A stretch of DNA of 64,000 nucleotides from Cricetomys ansorgei (GCA_026225945.1 JAMJFZ010000320.1:9380001-9444000), one strand, 5' to 3'. Shown: positions 24,620 through 38,242, counted from the stretch's first letter. The notes: a model not told the origin generated them from the letters alone. Numbers and translations are program-made.

Positions 24620-24870
24620 GTAGGAGGAAAACTTTACCCATTATGCGCCAAGTATTGTTCTTGGTTCCCAAATACAATGGTGAACAAAAAAATCCAGAGC
24701 TCTTGGAGCTGATAATGCAGAGGGAGATATAGATGATAAACAAAAGATATGGGTAAAAAATAAACTGATAAATACTAGCATAGAATTATAATGCAAAAAG
24801 ATGGGCAAGATGCCTGAAGGGAGAGCAGAGAGGGAGCTCAAGAATTTTGAGATGGTGCTAAGAGGGGGTT
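24620..24870 (+). mobile_element. Ancient mammal-wide repeat (L2-like)
   Basis: CGCCAAGTATTGTTCTTGGTTC, CAATGGTGAACAAAAAAATCC, GAGCTCTTGGAGCTGATAATG, GATGATAAACAAAAGATA: same family and order as the piece at 12390. Class uncertain. Confidence 0.5.
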
Positions 24871-24874
24871 AATA

Positions 24875-26925
24875 GATTCTAGCAGGCAAATCCAATAGGC
24901 ATCCCACTAGAATTCCAAGTTCTACTTCTTAAACTATAATATCCAGTTGTCTAGTAGAACCTATTCTTTCATAGAGAAATGGAAAGGTCCAAAACTATTC
25001 CTTCCCTCAGTTTGCTTTGCTTTTCTTTTCTTAAAAAAGATCTTTATACATATTAGGGGTCAGTATTTTTTCTCTATCCTCTCGAAGATAATAAATATAA
25101 ATAGTATAATAGAAGCTCCCCCCCCCCAAAAAAAAAGGCAGAGAGAGAGAAGCATCAGGAATGGCTCTTGTGAACGTGGAAGCCCATTGGAAGAGGGTGG
25201 GCAGGGAAAAAAGCCACTTTCCTAACAAGTCTCCTCCAGGGAAGAGTTCTGGGTAAAATCCTGAATTTAGCAATGACTACCTTCACCTATTTCTTCTAGT
25301 TTCCCATGGTAGGCATAGATAGAAGCAAAGGTAATTGTCCCCGCTAATGCCTCTTACCAAATCCTGCTAATTTTTCCTTTTAACTATGTCTAGAATTTTC
25401 TTAGTGGCTCACATACCTGTGGCCACTTCTCTGGGTCATGCCTGACCGTTGCTCTGTTTTTTGTTTTTCCAAATCTCTTAACAGAACCCTATCTGGTCTT
25501 CTTTCTTCCAGTTTTGTTGTCTCTCTGAATAGTCTCCGTGTTATTCTTAGAAAGGTCTTTGATTTCTAGTTGTATGGAATGAAGACTGGAAATCTCTGGT
25601 CAGATCTCTAAAGCAAAGCTACTCAGACAGATTGTGTTTTCTCCAACTCCAGCTGCTCAAGTGCAAGCATGGAGCTGACAGAAATTGAGTCATGGTTCAT
25701 CTTGACAAAAAATGGGCAGAGGAGGAACGAACAAAGTAGATGTATACAAGAGCTGGATGAGTCATGGGATTTAAGTTGGTAAATTGGCAACTGAGGCCAC
25801 AATGAACAGGGAAGTAGAGTAGAAGCAAAGAATGAAGACAGTAAGTACTTAATGAGGAGAGCACTGACAGAGAAGATGATAGATCAGGGCCTCTGTAGGA
25901 GAAAGACGGTCTGCCCCAACAGCTTGCAATCCAGAGGAGTTGGAGATAGAGTAGTAGAGGGAGCAGAATTCATCTGAAAATAGCCACAGAAAATGAAGAA
26001 GACACCTGTTTGTCCTCTTTAGACCCTGTGTATGTGTAATAAAAAAGAAAAAAAGTAAACCCCCCGAAAGATGGGTAAAATCAATAAGCAGACATGTTTC
26101 AGACCAAAATAGGGAAGTAAGAGAAGATGAAGAAGTGGGAGATTGTGCTGCAGATGTGCTCTGAGTTCCAGAGTGCGCAATGAAAAGGGCTTGGGGAAGG
26201 GTGCAGATTAAGACAGAGTAAAGATGTGCAGGATAATATTGAGGGTCTCGGGGATGAAATGTAAAGAGCTTGAATGATGTAGAGTTCATCCGTATGAAGA
26301 CAATGAGTTCTGACTGCAACCTCCCTGTTGGTATTAGTCTTAAAAGCAGCTTCGGTGGTAGAGTGGGAAAAGCTGGAAGATAGCACAGTCTCATCAGGAC
26401 AGAGAGGAGCTCATTAGTCTCCCAGGAACACTCAGTATCGTACTCTCGGTAAATCGCAAAACCTTCACAAGGACTATTTCCATTTTTAAGGAAAGTCGTC
26501 TTCCTAAAGTAGACAGAGGGAGGCAATTTGGAGCCTCTGGATCTTGCTTCCTCTAGCCCACATATATGTGTTCACCTTGACTTTGAGCCCATTTTCCTGC
26601 CCTATCTGCACTCCAGTTAGCGCATCACCTAGCAGGGGTGTCCCAACCCTTGTTCCACAGGTTGTGAGAACATATATACATTTACTTTGCATGGCATTGC
26701 AACACATTGTCACTTACAAAGTTCATGTTCAAGAACCACACCCATACAAAAGTCCCATAGCGTTTTAAGTATGTTTACAATGTGTTGAGCCATATTCATA
26801 GCAATCCTGGCCTGCAGGCTATAGGATGAACACCCTTGAAAACGTTAACAATACAGCAAACATTTCAGCTGAGACTATAATCACCATCAAATAATCAAAA
26901 TCAAGTAAATATGCAACTTGACATA
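24875..26925. other. Intergenic DNA
   Basis: No gene. A poly-C/poly-A run lies at 25119-25137. The 225-codon minus-strand open frame at 25849-26526 is judged to be chance (see rejected items). Confidence 0.5.
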
Positions 26926-26929
26926 TTTT

Positions 26930-27400
26930 TCAACTTGGTTCACTTTTCTGCAAATTTCAGTTCCACATTCTTTTATGGCTGAATAAAATTTCACATGCAT
27001 TTGTATCACATTTTCATTATCCATTCGTCAACTGGTGGACATCTAGGTTGGCTCCATCTCTTTGCTACTGTGAATGTAACAGCAATGCACATGGATATCT
27101 AAGTATCTCTGTACTATGATATATACTCCTTTGGGTGTATGCCCAGGAATGGTATAGTCGCTCATGTGGTAGTTTTATTTTTAGTTTTTTGAGCAACTTC
27201 CACACTCACTTCCTTAGTGGATGTGCCACTTTATTTGTACCACCAACAACAAAAAAAACAAAAAAAAACAAAAAAAAAAAGTGTTTTTCCTTCCCTACAG
27301 TTTGCCAATATTTGCTTCCCACCCCCACCCCTTATTCATAACCATTATAACTGGGGTGAGATGGAATAGTAAACTATTATTAATTTGCAAAATTGTGGTT
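26930..27400 (-). mobile_element. LINE-1 ORF2 3' region, decayed
   Basis: TTTTATGGCTGAATAAAATTTC, GTGGACATCTAGGTTGGCTCC, CTACTGTGAATGTAACAGCAATG, TTTGGGTGTATGCCCAGGAATGG and AGTTTTTTGAGCAACTTCCACAC are the antisense of the 3' part of LINE-1 ORF2. Broken by an A-rich AAAAAAAAC repeat at 27248-27280. No intact frame. Confidence 0.82.
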
Positions 27401-27404
27401 AAAG

Positions 27405-28140
27405 ACTTTAAATGTTCTATCAAATATTTACTTTAAAAATATTTATTGCCACTTGTGTTTTTTTCTTTTGAGAAACATCAAAAATGCTCTGCTTTTGACT
27501 TTGGCCTTGAATTGTGGTATTTTTCCTTGGCTGCAGAAATGACCTTCTATTGCTTCTCCCTCCCCATCCCAAGCAAATGATGAGGAGGAATTGTTTAGAA
27601 TGCTGGCACTCCACTTTTCTAGTCTCTTCCAGGAAATCAGGGGCACAGGCTTGAGCACAAGAAGGGAAGGTGGTTGTGGGTTTCTGTGTTTCCAATCAGC
27701 GTTTCCAGCACTCAGTAGTAAGATAAAAAGAAGCGTGTCTTCAGGGGTATGAATCTGTTAATTCCTCTAGATATCTGAGAACTTTAGAAACTGCCTGCCT
27801 GGTTGGTTACCACTTGAGTTTTATTTGTTGCAATTTCTTGTTTTCCGAAATAGCTATTTACCTACTTCTAACAAAATTTTGGTATAATTTCATGAGGTTA
27901 ATTATTATTCACTACTAATAGGCTAAAATTATCATAGTTATAAAACAATAATACCTAATGCCCTAATGATTTGTATTCTAAGTTTTAATAAAGACTTGTG
28001 TCAGTAACCTAAAGAAATAAAAACTACATGTTAAAAACAGATCTCTATGGGCATAGCGCATTTGATAGACAATTGACAGCACATCACAGCAGAGTATCAA
28101 AACTCCACTTTCAAGTGGGACTTGGGTTCTCCCAGGCCAA
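27405..28140. other. Intergenic DNA, nothing recognised
   Basis: No gene or clear repeat. Confidence 0.5.
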
Positions 28141-28151
28141 GGAAAATGCTT

Positions 28152-28320
28152 AATTTCTTTTTCTTTTTCTTTTCTCTTTTTTGTTTCCAGACAGGGTTTC
28201 CTGTTGTAACTCTGGCTGTCTTGGAACTCTGTAGACCGGATTGGCCTTGAACTCACAGAGATCCACCTGCCTCTGCCTCCTGAGTGCTAGGGTTAAAGGC
28301 GTGTGCCACTACTGCCCTGC
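28152..28320 (-). mobile_element. B1 SINE, near complete, with target duplication
   Basis: Reverse B1: T-rich tail complement, CCAGACAGGGTTTCCTG, GCTGTCTTGGAACTCTGTAG, GGCCTTGAACTCACAGAGATCC, CTCCTGAGTGCTAGGGTTAAAGG. Flanked by GAAAATGCTT at 28142-28151 and 28321-28330, a 10-bp target-site duplication (similarity continues further as TAATTTC/TATTTC). Confidence 0.95.
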
Positions 28321-28330
28321 GAAAATGCTT

Positions 28331-31300
28331 TATTTCTATCTTATTGGAATCAGACCTGTAGAAATTCTAAGCTCTTCTAAGCCAACTTCCTATAGCTGGG
28401 AAATTGCAAAATGTAAGTGAAAAAAGTTCAATGAAATAATGTGGTGGTTAATGGGAGGAGAGAGATGAAGTAATAGAGTTGGACAGGGAGGAAGAAGCCA
28501 GCTGGGAGAAGTATGGTTAAGTATGTGAAGACGAGGATGATGAAGGGGAAGGAGACAATGGATTTGGGTTGTTTAGTCAGAGCTCACAGTAACCACTTCC
28601 CCTGTGTGTTTCTAGAAGCCATCCTAGCACCACCATGGTCCAGTGCATGCCCACCTAGGCACTTGGTAGGAGGACACGGTAGCTGAGAACTGTACCTCTA
28701 AAAGCATGCAGATGAAAGTGTTGAGACTTAGGACTTTCTTCCCCCAAACGTGGTATCTTGGCATTTTAGGAAACAGCAGAAATCACAGGTCTCTCTGAAC
28801 TCCCTCTCTCCCCTTATGAATCTTATGAATCCTCTCACCTTATGAATCAAGTCATAAGGTGCTAAGTGGCCACAGAGATGACAAGAATCTGAGCAGGCGT
28901 CAGTTTTCCCAGATGTCACCATTGCACCACGTCTTTGCCCTCCCGTGTCTTCAGGACTAGCCATTCTCAATCAAGCCTAACATAAAGATACCTACGCCTA
29001 TCTACGTCTTTAGGGCTTCATCTCCAAAGCATGTTAAATAAAGGAGGGGAGGAATATGACCAAAGGATATTGCACATCAATATATACTTTACATAATTAG
29101 GATATGTTAATAAAAGCCGATATTCAGACAAGTTAAATTACATAATTATTTTATTTGGCATTTCTATTGGGGAAATTACACAATTTTCAGAATATTATTT
29201 GCCACTTATTTTTCTCAGCTGTGAACATAAAAATTAGATTACAAATGCATCTTGTAGAAATATATAAAAATACTTATCCTGTCTCTAAATGAGTTCTGGT
29301 GGATAGCAATGTAAACACATAGAGATACAAAATTATGATAATCAAATAAATACTGTTAAAAGCTTTAAAATAACCTTACTAAATAAAGCCGTATGCTTTT
29401 GTTAGTCTATATTGTGTCATAAGAGTCTCATCTATAAGCCCAGAATAGATGAAAAGACTTTTTTTCCCCTCCATCACAAGAGATCAACAAACACAATGGT
29501 GACCTCTGAAAGAAAGCAGGGAAATGAGATGGACGTGGGTCCTGCTCCCTCAAACAGGGTCATCTCTGGGTCGTTTGTACTTCCTCTCCTACTTAACACT
29601 TGCTAAGTCACTTGGCCAGCTCACTGTTGTTACCTTGTTTGACCTTTTCTTTTGTGCTTAGTACCTTTCGAAATCGTTTCTTTTCATGCTCATTTTCCAG
29701 CCTTGTCCTCACGGCACACAAAGAAACAGACGTGATCCCTGAACTGTAAGTGGCATGACGTCTGTGACATTGTCTTGATCCTCACAAGCTCCTCAGCATC
29801 TAGCAATGTCTGGTGTCTAGGAGGACTCTATAAATCTGAAGTGATGAGCGAACTATCTGAGTGGTCATCTGTGGCCCATTCCAGACAGAGAGGAATCCAC
29901 ACCACACCACCACACACACACACGCACACACACACACTGCTTGGAGCTGGTGGGGAGGATGTCAAAAGTGTCTATGGAGTGAATCTGCAAATATGAAATA
30001 TAAGTAAATAATATCTTTGTCTCTGTGTCATTGGTCCCCAAGAAATACTTTCCTTTCTTATCAGGTCACACTGATCAGGTCACACTTGGCCTTTATTATC
30101 TTGCTTAAGAGCATAAATCAATACAAAAAATAACAATAGCAATTTCCCACTGGGTATGCAGCTCAGCTCATAAGCATCCATTCATAAATATGATTAGTGA
30201 ATGAAGGGTTGTCTTCCTGCCCTGAATAGGAAATTTCATAGAAGGAAAATAATGTGTATTTCATTTATGGTTTATCTAGGTCTTGGCGTATTGTATGTTA
30301 TGAATAGTGACTGTTTGCGAATGAAACCATGGATAAATGATATATTTACATACACACATTGAAAAAGACAAGGCTCAGATGAAGTCAAAGTGGTACAGGG
30401 GTTCCCAGGGATGAGACATCATTTCTAGCTTGTGCAGTATATGGGGGGTTTCTCCGCAGTGTCACAGAAGCGGTGACAGGAGGATTAATGAAGACGGGGT
30501 GACAAATATGCTAGACTTTTCATCTAAAGAGGTGATGCCAAGATGGAGACGAAAATCCTTCAGCAAGAGCTAAAGGTACAGACAGGTCAGTGTAGTCACA
30601 GTCCAGTTAATAGTCCAATGTGGCAAGAACACTAGATGAGTTACGTAAAGCCGAGTTTTTTCTTGCAAAGCTCAGGTCAAGCTTAGCAATGAAAGGCTTG
30701 CGATGCTGCACTGATTCCATGATATCACCAGCAGAAAGGATGATGGTATTCAACACTTCATACTTCCTGAACAAAGAACATTTTGGAACAGGTTTCAGTG
30801 GTCTAGAAATCTGTATACTGTGTGCTTTACATATAAGTGTGAGTTGGGCGGGGGGGTCCAAAAGGTTGGCATCAGGTAAGGCACAGTCTCTCACTGAATG
30901 TGGAAATCACGGATTTAACTACTAGCTATCACCAGGGCTCCTCCGACCCCTATCTCCCAGCTTTGAGATAAAATGGATATGCACCTGTACGGCTTTTTCT
31001 GTGGGAACTGGGGCTCTGCACTCAGATGCTCTTGCTTGGGCAGTATTTTATGGACTGAGGCACCCCTTCGGTTTCAAATAAATATACTATATATTTTCGT
31101 CTTGTAAGACAATTCAAGTTTATTTTGCCACCGGCATGTTAGCACATTAGCGTAAGTGTAAGAGTTAACATTTCAAAGAAACAAACTTATGATCAGGAGT
31201 CACTTTATTATTATTTTTTTAAACAGAAGCATAATACTTATAGAAAAAAATACACTTTCTTTTTAGAGGAAATCATTAGGAGTTACTTACAATTAACTGG

Positions 31301-34300
31301 AAGAATGAGACGTAACATTATAATCTCAAATATACCAAATGTCCAGTGTATCTCTGACTCAATTTCTAAAGTCAAACTTTCTAGCCAAAGCAAAAACTCC
31401 TCCTCTGCTCCCAGCAAAGGGCTATAGCATCATGAACGTCTGGAATGCATATTCAGCTTCTTTACATGATTACCCATAGGCCCAATCCCACTAGGTTCTC
31501 CATGGACTATAAAATGTGTTAACATGGTTACGCCACACACACAATTTTGTCTCATAGCATTTGTTTAAGAGAGCCGACGATAGGCCTATTTAAAGCGATG
31601 CGATCATTCAGGGCACCCAGGCAGCTTAGCCTGGCCTTTCCTGCTCACTTTATGGACTGAACTAACAGGATGCAGCCTGATCCTGGGCTGCATCAAGTTA
31701 TTCTCCAGGTGGTATCGGTTACCGGCTGTCAGGGGAGGAAGTTTGCTCTACTTTGGGGTGATCCCCAGCTTCAGCATTAGCGGTTGGACCTCCTCGTCCG
31801 TGAGCAGCATCCTCCAGCCATTCATTGGAGTCATGGTTTTCCCTTCATAAAGAAAATTCTCCAGGGTGGGATAAATGCGGTGCTGGCATTGGCATGCTTC
31901 TGACATAGGTGCCACTGGAATATTTCATAAGGGTTCAGTAGAAACCCTGTGGAAATGCTGTTTATTAGCAGAAATGCACGCAGATGCCATTGGTGCAGAA
32001 CACTAATGGCTGCTGTTAGAGAGTTCTTTGTGACCTCACTTAGCATCTGTTCTGGGTTTATTCCTCCCACTGTAAAGATTCCATTCAATCCCCAGGGCCT
32101 TTGAGTTTTTATATCATGCTTGTTTTATATTGGGTCTTAAGAGTCAGTTGGTTCATTGCTCTATTGGGCTTGTGCTTATGGGCAGCACCTGACAAACTGT
32201 CTGTGCTTTCATTTGCATTATCTGCAAAATCCCCAGGAGTGAGAGGCTTGGTAAGGGCCAGGTATGGGGGGGGCGGGGCACATGACCTAAAAAGCCCTGT
32301 GGTAGGGACTGAGGTCCCCACTTAGAAGCCTCAGGCTTCTCCCAACTCTGTAAATACTACAATCATCTTGGGATGTCTCTTGCTTTGCCAACCAGTGGAG
32401 TGAGATTAACAACCCTGGCACCTTGCAGAGGAGCTCACCAAGCCAGAATGTGGGATCACTACCTCGATGGGAGCCCAAGTTGGGAGAGAGCCTGCCAGTT
32501 GAATTGGCAGGGCTCTAACTCCAACAAGATCCAAATCTGAAGTCACCGTTTTCCTTGTGAAGAATCAAGGATGTGAAGCCAGGGTTGGTCAAAAGGAGCC
32601 AGTTCAACCAGCACTCATTAGACAGGGAAAGCAAGATGAGGAGGGAGTATGGTTCAGAGGGACTCCAGAGAATACCTGGCTTCTTCAGCCTTAAGAAAGC
32701 CAGGCATCAAAACAAAGATGGTGTTTGCCCTGGAGCCCTCTCTGAGAAGTGGGGTAGTCATCAAGTGAGAAGCATTAAAGCCCATGTGTCTGAACAGAGC
32801 TTACCTACGTCATATTGGGAGTCAGTGGGTCACTACACAGCATCGGGGTTCCCTTACTACAGCTTCCGACACCTGAAGCTCCAGGAAGACTACACTGCCG
32901 AAATCCCAACCTCCATTCCTCTGGGAATGCATGAATATTAAGAGCTTTCCAGTACAAGTCGAGCTTCAACTGAGCTTCTGGCTTGAGTTCTTATACTGCT
33001 TCCTTCTAGAAAGTAATTTTCTAATTGTGCTGCTCTGGCTGCTGGCTTTGTTTCACTGGAGGCAGATCAGTATGTGAGAAAGTTTGTCTGAACCTGCATA
33101 AACCAGACTGTACTATATAGTGGACCAACATGATTTTAATCTGGGGTCTGTTATTTACTATACATACACTAGCAAAAGCATTTAAGTTCTCCTAGCTCTC
33201 TTCACGTGTTCCACAGCTATGTCAAGAATGTTGTCTATTCCTAGAACTGCACTAAGCCCTTTTAAATGAAAACGAAAATAGAATATTCCATTAAAATACA
33301 TGAGAATTAAATGAGATCATTAAAATGAGATGAAGTAGAGAATTGGATATGATATGCACTCAGTAGTGGTAGTGGTGGTAGCATCATTATTAATTGACCA
33401 ATCCTATTGAACAGGCATTAAACACCTAGACATGTACTCAGAGCTAGGAAGTGTGGATAAACAGTAACCACTCAGGTATGAACAGTCTTTACTAGCAACA
33501 GATGAGGCTACCGAGAAAGAGGATACTTTGAAAGTTAGGAGGAGGACTTCAATGGACCGAAGGACTCTGAGGACCACTTCATGTGACTGAGGATGTGTGC
33601 GAACCGTGAACATAGGATGTTAGGGCCATGGCTCCAGCAATCACACATTGGCTGGATTGCTTGGGAAAAGACTGGTTTAAAAAAAAAAAAAAAAAGATAA
33701 ATCCACACAAGAATGAGGCGTTCGTCAATACAATGTAAAATGATGGAGAAAAATAGAAAGGAGTGAGTCTTAAGGACATTATTAAAAGGCAAAGAATATT
33801 GTGAGGCTTGTACATAGAGATGCCACAGAAGCAAGCCCAGACCAACCTCACCCTTACAGAGGTCCAGAGTCCTTGAAGGATAAAGAGAAAAACTGAGAAA
33901 ATAAACATGCACCCACACAAATGGGCATATATACTAGAGTTTAAGCTGACATTAACGACAGAGAGCTGTATACAGCACCTAGCATCGGACAACAATGTTT
34001 TTGTTAATTGTTATAATCCCTGCTCAATTAAAAAGAAATCAGAAAATGCAGAAAAGCGTTATGAATGTTAAAAATCTCTTGTCACTCTGTTACTCAAATG
34101 GCCATGGCCCAAATAAGGCCAGGCGCAGAGTCAGCCTCTGGAAGTACAAGGATGTGAAAATGCCTGGCTTCAAACACTACGACTGTAAGCCTGAAATTTC
34201 TCTCCATTCATCCAAACATCAGATTCTGCTATGAGGGAATGAGCACACTTTACCTTACCTACAAAAACTTAGTGCAGATGTTTAAGTCAGCACTTGTGTG

Positions 34301-34700
34301 TGCGTGTTTGAGTAGTGTGAATGTGTCTGATTTATGCATATTTATTTCTTTCTGCTGAAAAAAAAAAATCTAAACACTGTCACCAGTAAGCAGCACCTTT
34401 GCAAAATGTTAAAGACATAACCAAAACAATTATTTGCAATACTCAAGCAACAGTTAAGTGAGGGAACCAAATGTTTAAGACAAATGCACAGATGAAAACT
34501 TGAAATCAGAAAACACAGGCTATTCGTTGGAGGTTTCTTTTTTGTAACTTGGAAAGACTTTTATTATCATGATAATTAGGTTTCAGTGAAGATCAGTGAG
34601 GGTATCTTTGGAGAGCCATTGGTTACATGGTTAATTCTATGTGTCAGCTTAGCTACACCACAGAACCTATAGATACTTGGTCACATGTCCTTTACATGTT
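28331..34700. other. Intergenic DNA, 6.4 kb with few recognised repeats
   Basis: No gene that I can support. A CA repeat lies at 29898-29937; an A-run at 33679-33695. Modest open frames on both strands at 30607-30925 and one at 32573-32941 have no recognisable domain. Low SINE/LINE content compared with 16-28 kb may mean that part is under regulatory constraint, but this is only an impression. Confidence 0.5.
29898..29937. repeat. (CA)n microsatellite
   Basis: CACCA steps then about 14 CA units with one CG interruption. Confidence 0.92.
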
Positions 34701-34704
34701 ACTA

Positions 34705-34925
34705 TGATTTTTTAAAATTTCATTACTTTTTATTTAGTGTGTATATTTATTTAATATGTGTGTGTACTTGTGTGGTTGTTCATGCATTCATGTGTGTGTT
34801 TGCATAAGTAAGCATACATGTGAAGATTATTGATTTGAAGACAACTAATCCTGGAAATACATCTTGGGTTGTTAGGAGTAGCAGCAAGGGCCTTTACCTA
34901 CCAATACATCTCATTGGGCTTCCTG
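34705..34925 (-). mobile_element. B4/RSINE1-type SINE
   Basis: TG-rich stretch complementing the CA tail, then GTGAAGATTATTGATTTGAAGAC, AGCAGCAAGGGCCTTTACCTACC and ATCTCATTGGGCTTCC, the reverse of the B4/RSINE1 head (GGGCTGGCAAGATGGCTCAG). Diverged. Confidence 0.65.
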
Positions 34926-35399
34926 TGCTTGTTTTTAAGAGAAATATTATTTTAAGAGAAATATTTAAATCAGATTTTTAGAAAAGCTGATTTCTATTCC
35001 TGATATGGCTGTGCCTTATCCAGTTGACTGAAGGCCTCACTAGAGGATAGCTGACTTCCTTGGATGAAAAAGAGAGAATTGTGATATCAAATTGTTTTGA
35101 TTCAAATGGCAAATCTTCATGGCTTTCTGGCCTACTGATCTACCATGTAGATTTTAGACTTGCCAACACGCTACATCTGTGTAAGTCAGTCCCTCAAAAG
35201 GAAAATCTACGTGCATACATTATACTTCTCTAAAGAATCTTGACTAAAATGTGACTGTATTACAATTTTTATTAAATTAATACTAAACAATTAATATTCA
35301 TTCTCTAAAAAAAAGCTGAGGCCTTCACCAAGAAGTTATAAATAGAGCAAAATATATTGTAAGTACATCTATGTCTGTAAGGAGTTGATTCCAAGTTCA

Positions 35400-35592
35400 A
35401 GGGAAGGGATAAAGGGACCCCACAGTCCAGGGTGACAGCCTCATCTCCCACATCACCCCAACACTTGAAATTCCCCATTCTCATGTGCGTCTGGTCATAC
35501 TCTTCCCAATGACTGGAACAGCCTTCACTATGTTCCAGCTCGGAAATGAGTTCATGCTTCAAGAATATATGCTTATCAAGTGGTTTATTAAC
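35400..35592 (+). repeat. Copy A of a diverged direct duplication
   Basis: Shares ordered blocks with 36705-36911: GATAAAGGGA, GTGACAGCCTCATC, ATTCCCCATTCTC, ACAGCCT, and a final GTTTATTAAC. Roughly three quarters identical in the best part (35431-35483). Could be a segmental duplication or two copies of one unknown repeat. Confidence 0.7.
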
Positions 35593-36045
35593 AAAGACCC
35601 CAGTAGAAAAAAAGTCTTCATTTTAATCAAGTACTTACACTTTTGTCCATGCAAGGGACCCTTACAGGAAGTAGTCTATATGGCTCCCAAGAGTCTCCTT
35701 GATAGACTTTTTATTTTAATGAGACTGGGTGCCATATTCCCTGTCTCAAAGAGCACAATACAACTCTTTTAACCTATAACCTATATGAATATCTTGGATT
35801 AGCTGATAAATCAGGTTTCCTGGACCATACAGGGCTTTATGGACATTAAATCTTTTCATCTCAATTCTTAAATCATTATCAAGTATAATATTTTCATTTT
35901 TCCATAAAAATCTATTTTCCAAAATACAAGCATTGCAATTGAATTTTTCATAGTGGAGTAGCTGGAAACACTGGAGCGATTAGTCAGCACATCAGTTCTC
36001 CCCAGGGCTACTGGTACCAACCTGGGTTATAATGTAACCTTGGTC

Positions 36046-36556
36046 TGTGTTAGGGTAAATCTTGATTATCAACTTGATTGTCTCCGGAGTCAGCAGAGGC
36101 GCACCTCTGGTAGGGTCTCTGAGGGCATTTCCAGGGAGGATTATCTGAAGGAAGAAGACCCTTCACCACAAGGAGCACACCTTCCGGGGGCAGCCCAGTT
36201 CCTTGAGAGAGGCAATTTTGCCTTGCCTGCTTGCCTTTGCTTCCTGCTTGTGAGTACACCTACTCTGTAGAGGCCCCTGCTGCCACCATCCCTCATAGCA
36301 TCAGAATCTTAACTTTTCCAGCCTTCTCACGTGTACTGAAGACCTCACTCCATACAGGCTGTAGCTTTCAGAACCAGACTGAGGTTGCTTCCAGCTTGGT
36401 GGGCTGCAGAGCTACAGGATTCCCAGCTTCTCAAGAGCAGGTGGCCATTATTGCACTACCTCGCCTCTGTCATGTAAGCCAATCTAATACCCACTCCCCT
36501 TTTAGTATGTGTTCATTCTATCAGTTCTGCTCCTCTAAAAACCCCTGACTAACACA
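36046..36556. mobile_element. LTR-like repeat with TGTGTTAG...CTAACACA ends
   Basis: About 510 bp with short inverted ends (TGTGTTAG and CTAACACA). Inner blocks TCTTGATTATCAACTTGATTG, CTCCGGAGTCAGCAGAGG, CTTCTCAAGAGCAGGTGGCC, CATTCTATCAGTTCTGCTCC belong to a repeat I have seen in rodent DNA but cannot name with certainty. No clean target duplication. No protein. Confidence 0.55.
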
Positions 36557-36704
36557 GTCCATTACTGCATACTATTTTTAAAGCTCTATGCTGTTCCCAG
36601 GGCTCATCACACATTTAATTAATGGGCAAACCTTCATACCCAGGGAAACATGAGGGACTGAGACTGTCCTCCAGTTCTTCAAGGAAGCTGTCAATGATGG
36701 CGGG

Positions 36705-36911
36705 GATAAAGGGACTCCACTATTAGCACACACTGTCTAATGGTGACATGGTGACAGCCTCATCGCCCATGTCACCTGAACACCTGGAATTCCCCATTCT
36801 CGTGCTCTTCTGCTCACATTGTCGCCAGTGCCGGGGACAGCCTCTGCTGTATTCTAGCTTAGAAGGGAGCTTGTGCCTCAAGCCCTAACTCAATACCAGT
36901 TTGTTGTTAAC
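36705..36911 (+). repeat. Copy B of a diverged direct duplication
   Basis: Partner of 35400-35592, about 1.3 kb downstream in the same orientation. Between the two copies lies an LTR-like element (36046-36556). Confidence 0.7.
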
Positions 36912-37276
36912 TTCTCTGGGTCCTTCCAAAGACCGGATCAAAACACCAATAAGACTGACAGAAATCTAAACTACCTAGAAATGTAATTCACTCCCCATGG
37001 TCTTTGCTCTCAGCGTTTGCTATCCCAACACAGTCACGCGCCACACGATATGATTCTCAAACACTAGACGGCCACACACCATCCACACACTGTCATAACT
37101 GTTGAACATCCATAGTACTATTTCCTTAGTTTAAATATATTTTTCCTTAAATTGATATTTTTGAGACTTCAGTACATATGTTTTAATATTCAACTTCAAA
37201 TTACCTATTTTAAGGTCAAACTCAGAAAAGCAGAAACTACATTTTTTTTTCTCATAGGCAGGCTCTAGTTTTAAGT

Positions 37277-37278
<2 letters not shown>

Positions 37279-37308
<30 letters not shown>
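37279..37308 (+). repeat. (TG)n microsatellite
   Basis: About 15 GT units. Confidence 0.93.
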
Positions 37309-37309
<1 letters not shown>

Positions 37310-38242
37310 GATATGAGACTAGAAAGGAAATGTATGTACGAAAGGAAGGAAAGATCTGAAAGAGGCAGGAAGAGAGGAATGGAATGCGTGTGATATGAAA
37401 GCATAGGAAGGGCTATTTAGGGACAAGTGGGGGGCGGGGCAGAGGGAGCGGAGTAAAGACAAAGTATAATGACATCCATGTATCAAAAAACCATAGTGAG
37501 ACCCACTACTTTGTACACGGATTTTAAAAAATGAAACAAATCTATTCCCAGAAAATAATAGCATATTTATCTAAGTCCGGCATCTTTTGTCTTAAATGTG
37601 AGTTCCTAGAAACAGATGCCTAAAACAAACTTTTAAACGTAATCACTTTAAATGTGAAGATTAATAACATTAAATATTAATACTAATAATATAAAAGCAA
37701 CACTATTGAATTCTGGCTAGAAACTGCCGCCTAGAAAGTCCTTGGACTTGCAGTCACTTTCCCTTTGATATAAAGGGACAAGCAAGACAGGATTGGTGGC
37801 CAAACTGACTAGGGTCAGGCTGAGACTTTCTTCTTCGTAGATTCAGGATAGAAAGAGGGTTAAAAATGGAATCGCTCTATACCGGGTGAGTCTTTGACTC
37901 CAGGTGTTCTAACCCACATTTTGAAAACCGAGGTGTCAGAAAACATAAGAGTACTCGAGAAGGCTGAATCCAAGCCTCACTTGGGAGCCCCTACATTTAG
38001 GTTTCATTAAATAAATCATTTTTCTATCCAGCATATACCCTGTGACATTTTTCTTATTTATAAAATGAGAAGACTTGTTATTTTGCGCAGAGGGTTTATG
38101 ACTTTAAGCAACACTTTACTTTTGTCATCATTTATTTCCCGTACTTTATTTCTTGTAACAGCGTGTTTTCAGACCCGGAAGACTGAGCATGAAAAAGACA
38201 TCGGTAAAATTTACAATATTTTCCCTGTGAGCGCTTCAACCC

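Noticed and set aside
25849..26526. Longest open frame in the window, 225 codons, minus strand
   Set aside because: No recognisable domain, low-complexity Ser/Leu/Phe/Thr composition, no promoter or splice context. Most likely chance in purine-rich DNA.
30607..30925. About 100 codons open on both strands
   Set aside because: Neither product resembles a protein I know. Could be a very old pseudogene; a protein search of both translations would settle it.
31740..32088. Possible processed pseudogene on the minus strand (two frames with protein-like stretches)
   Set aside because: The stretch with TDEEVQPLMLKLG looked protein-like but I cannot name a parent gene, and no poly-A tail or target duplication was found.
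32573..32941. 122-codon + strand frame
   Set aside because: No recognised domain and no splice or promoter context.
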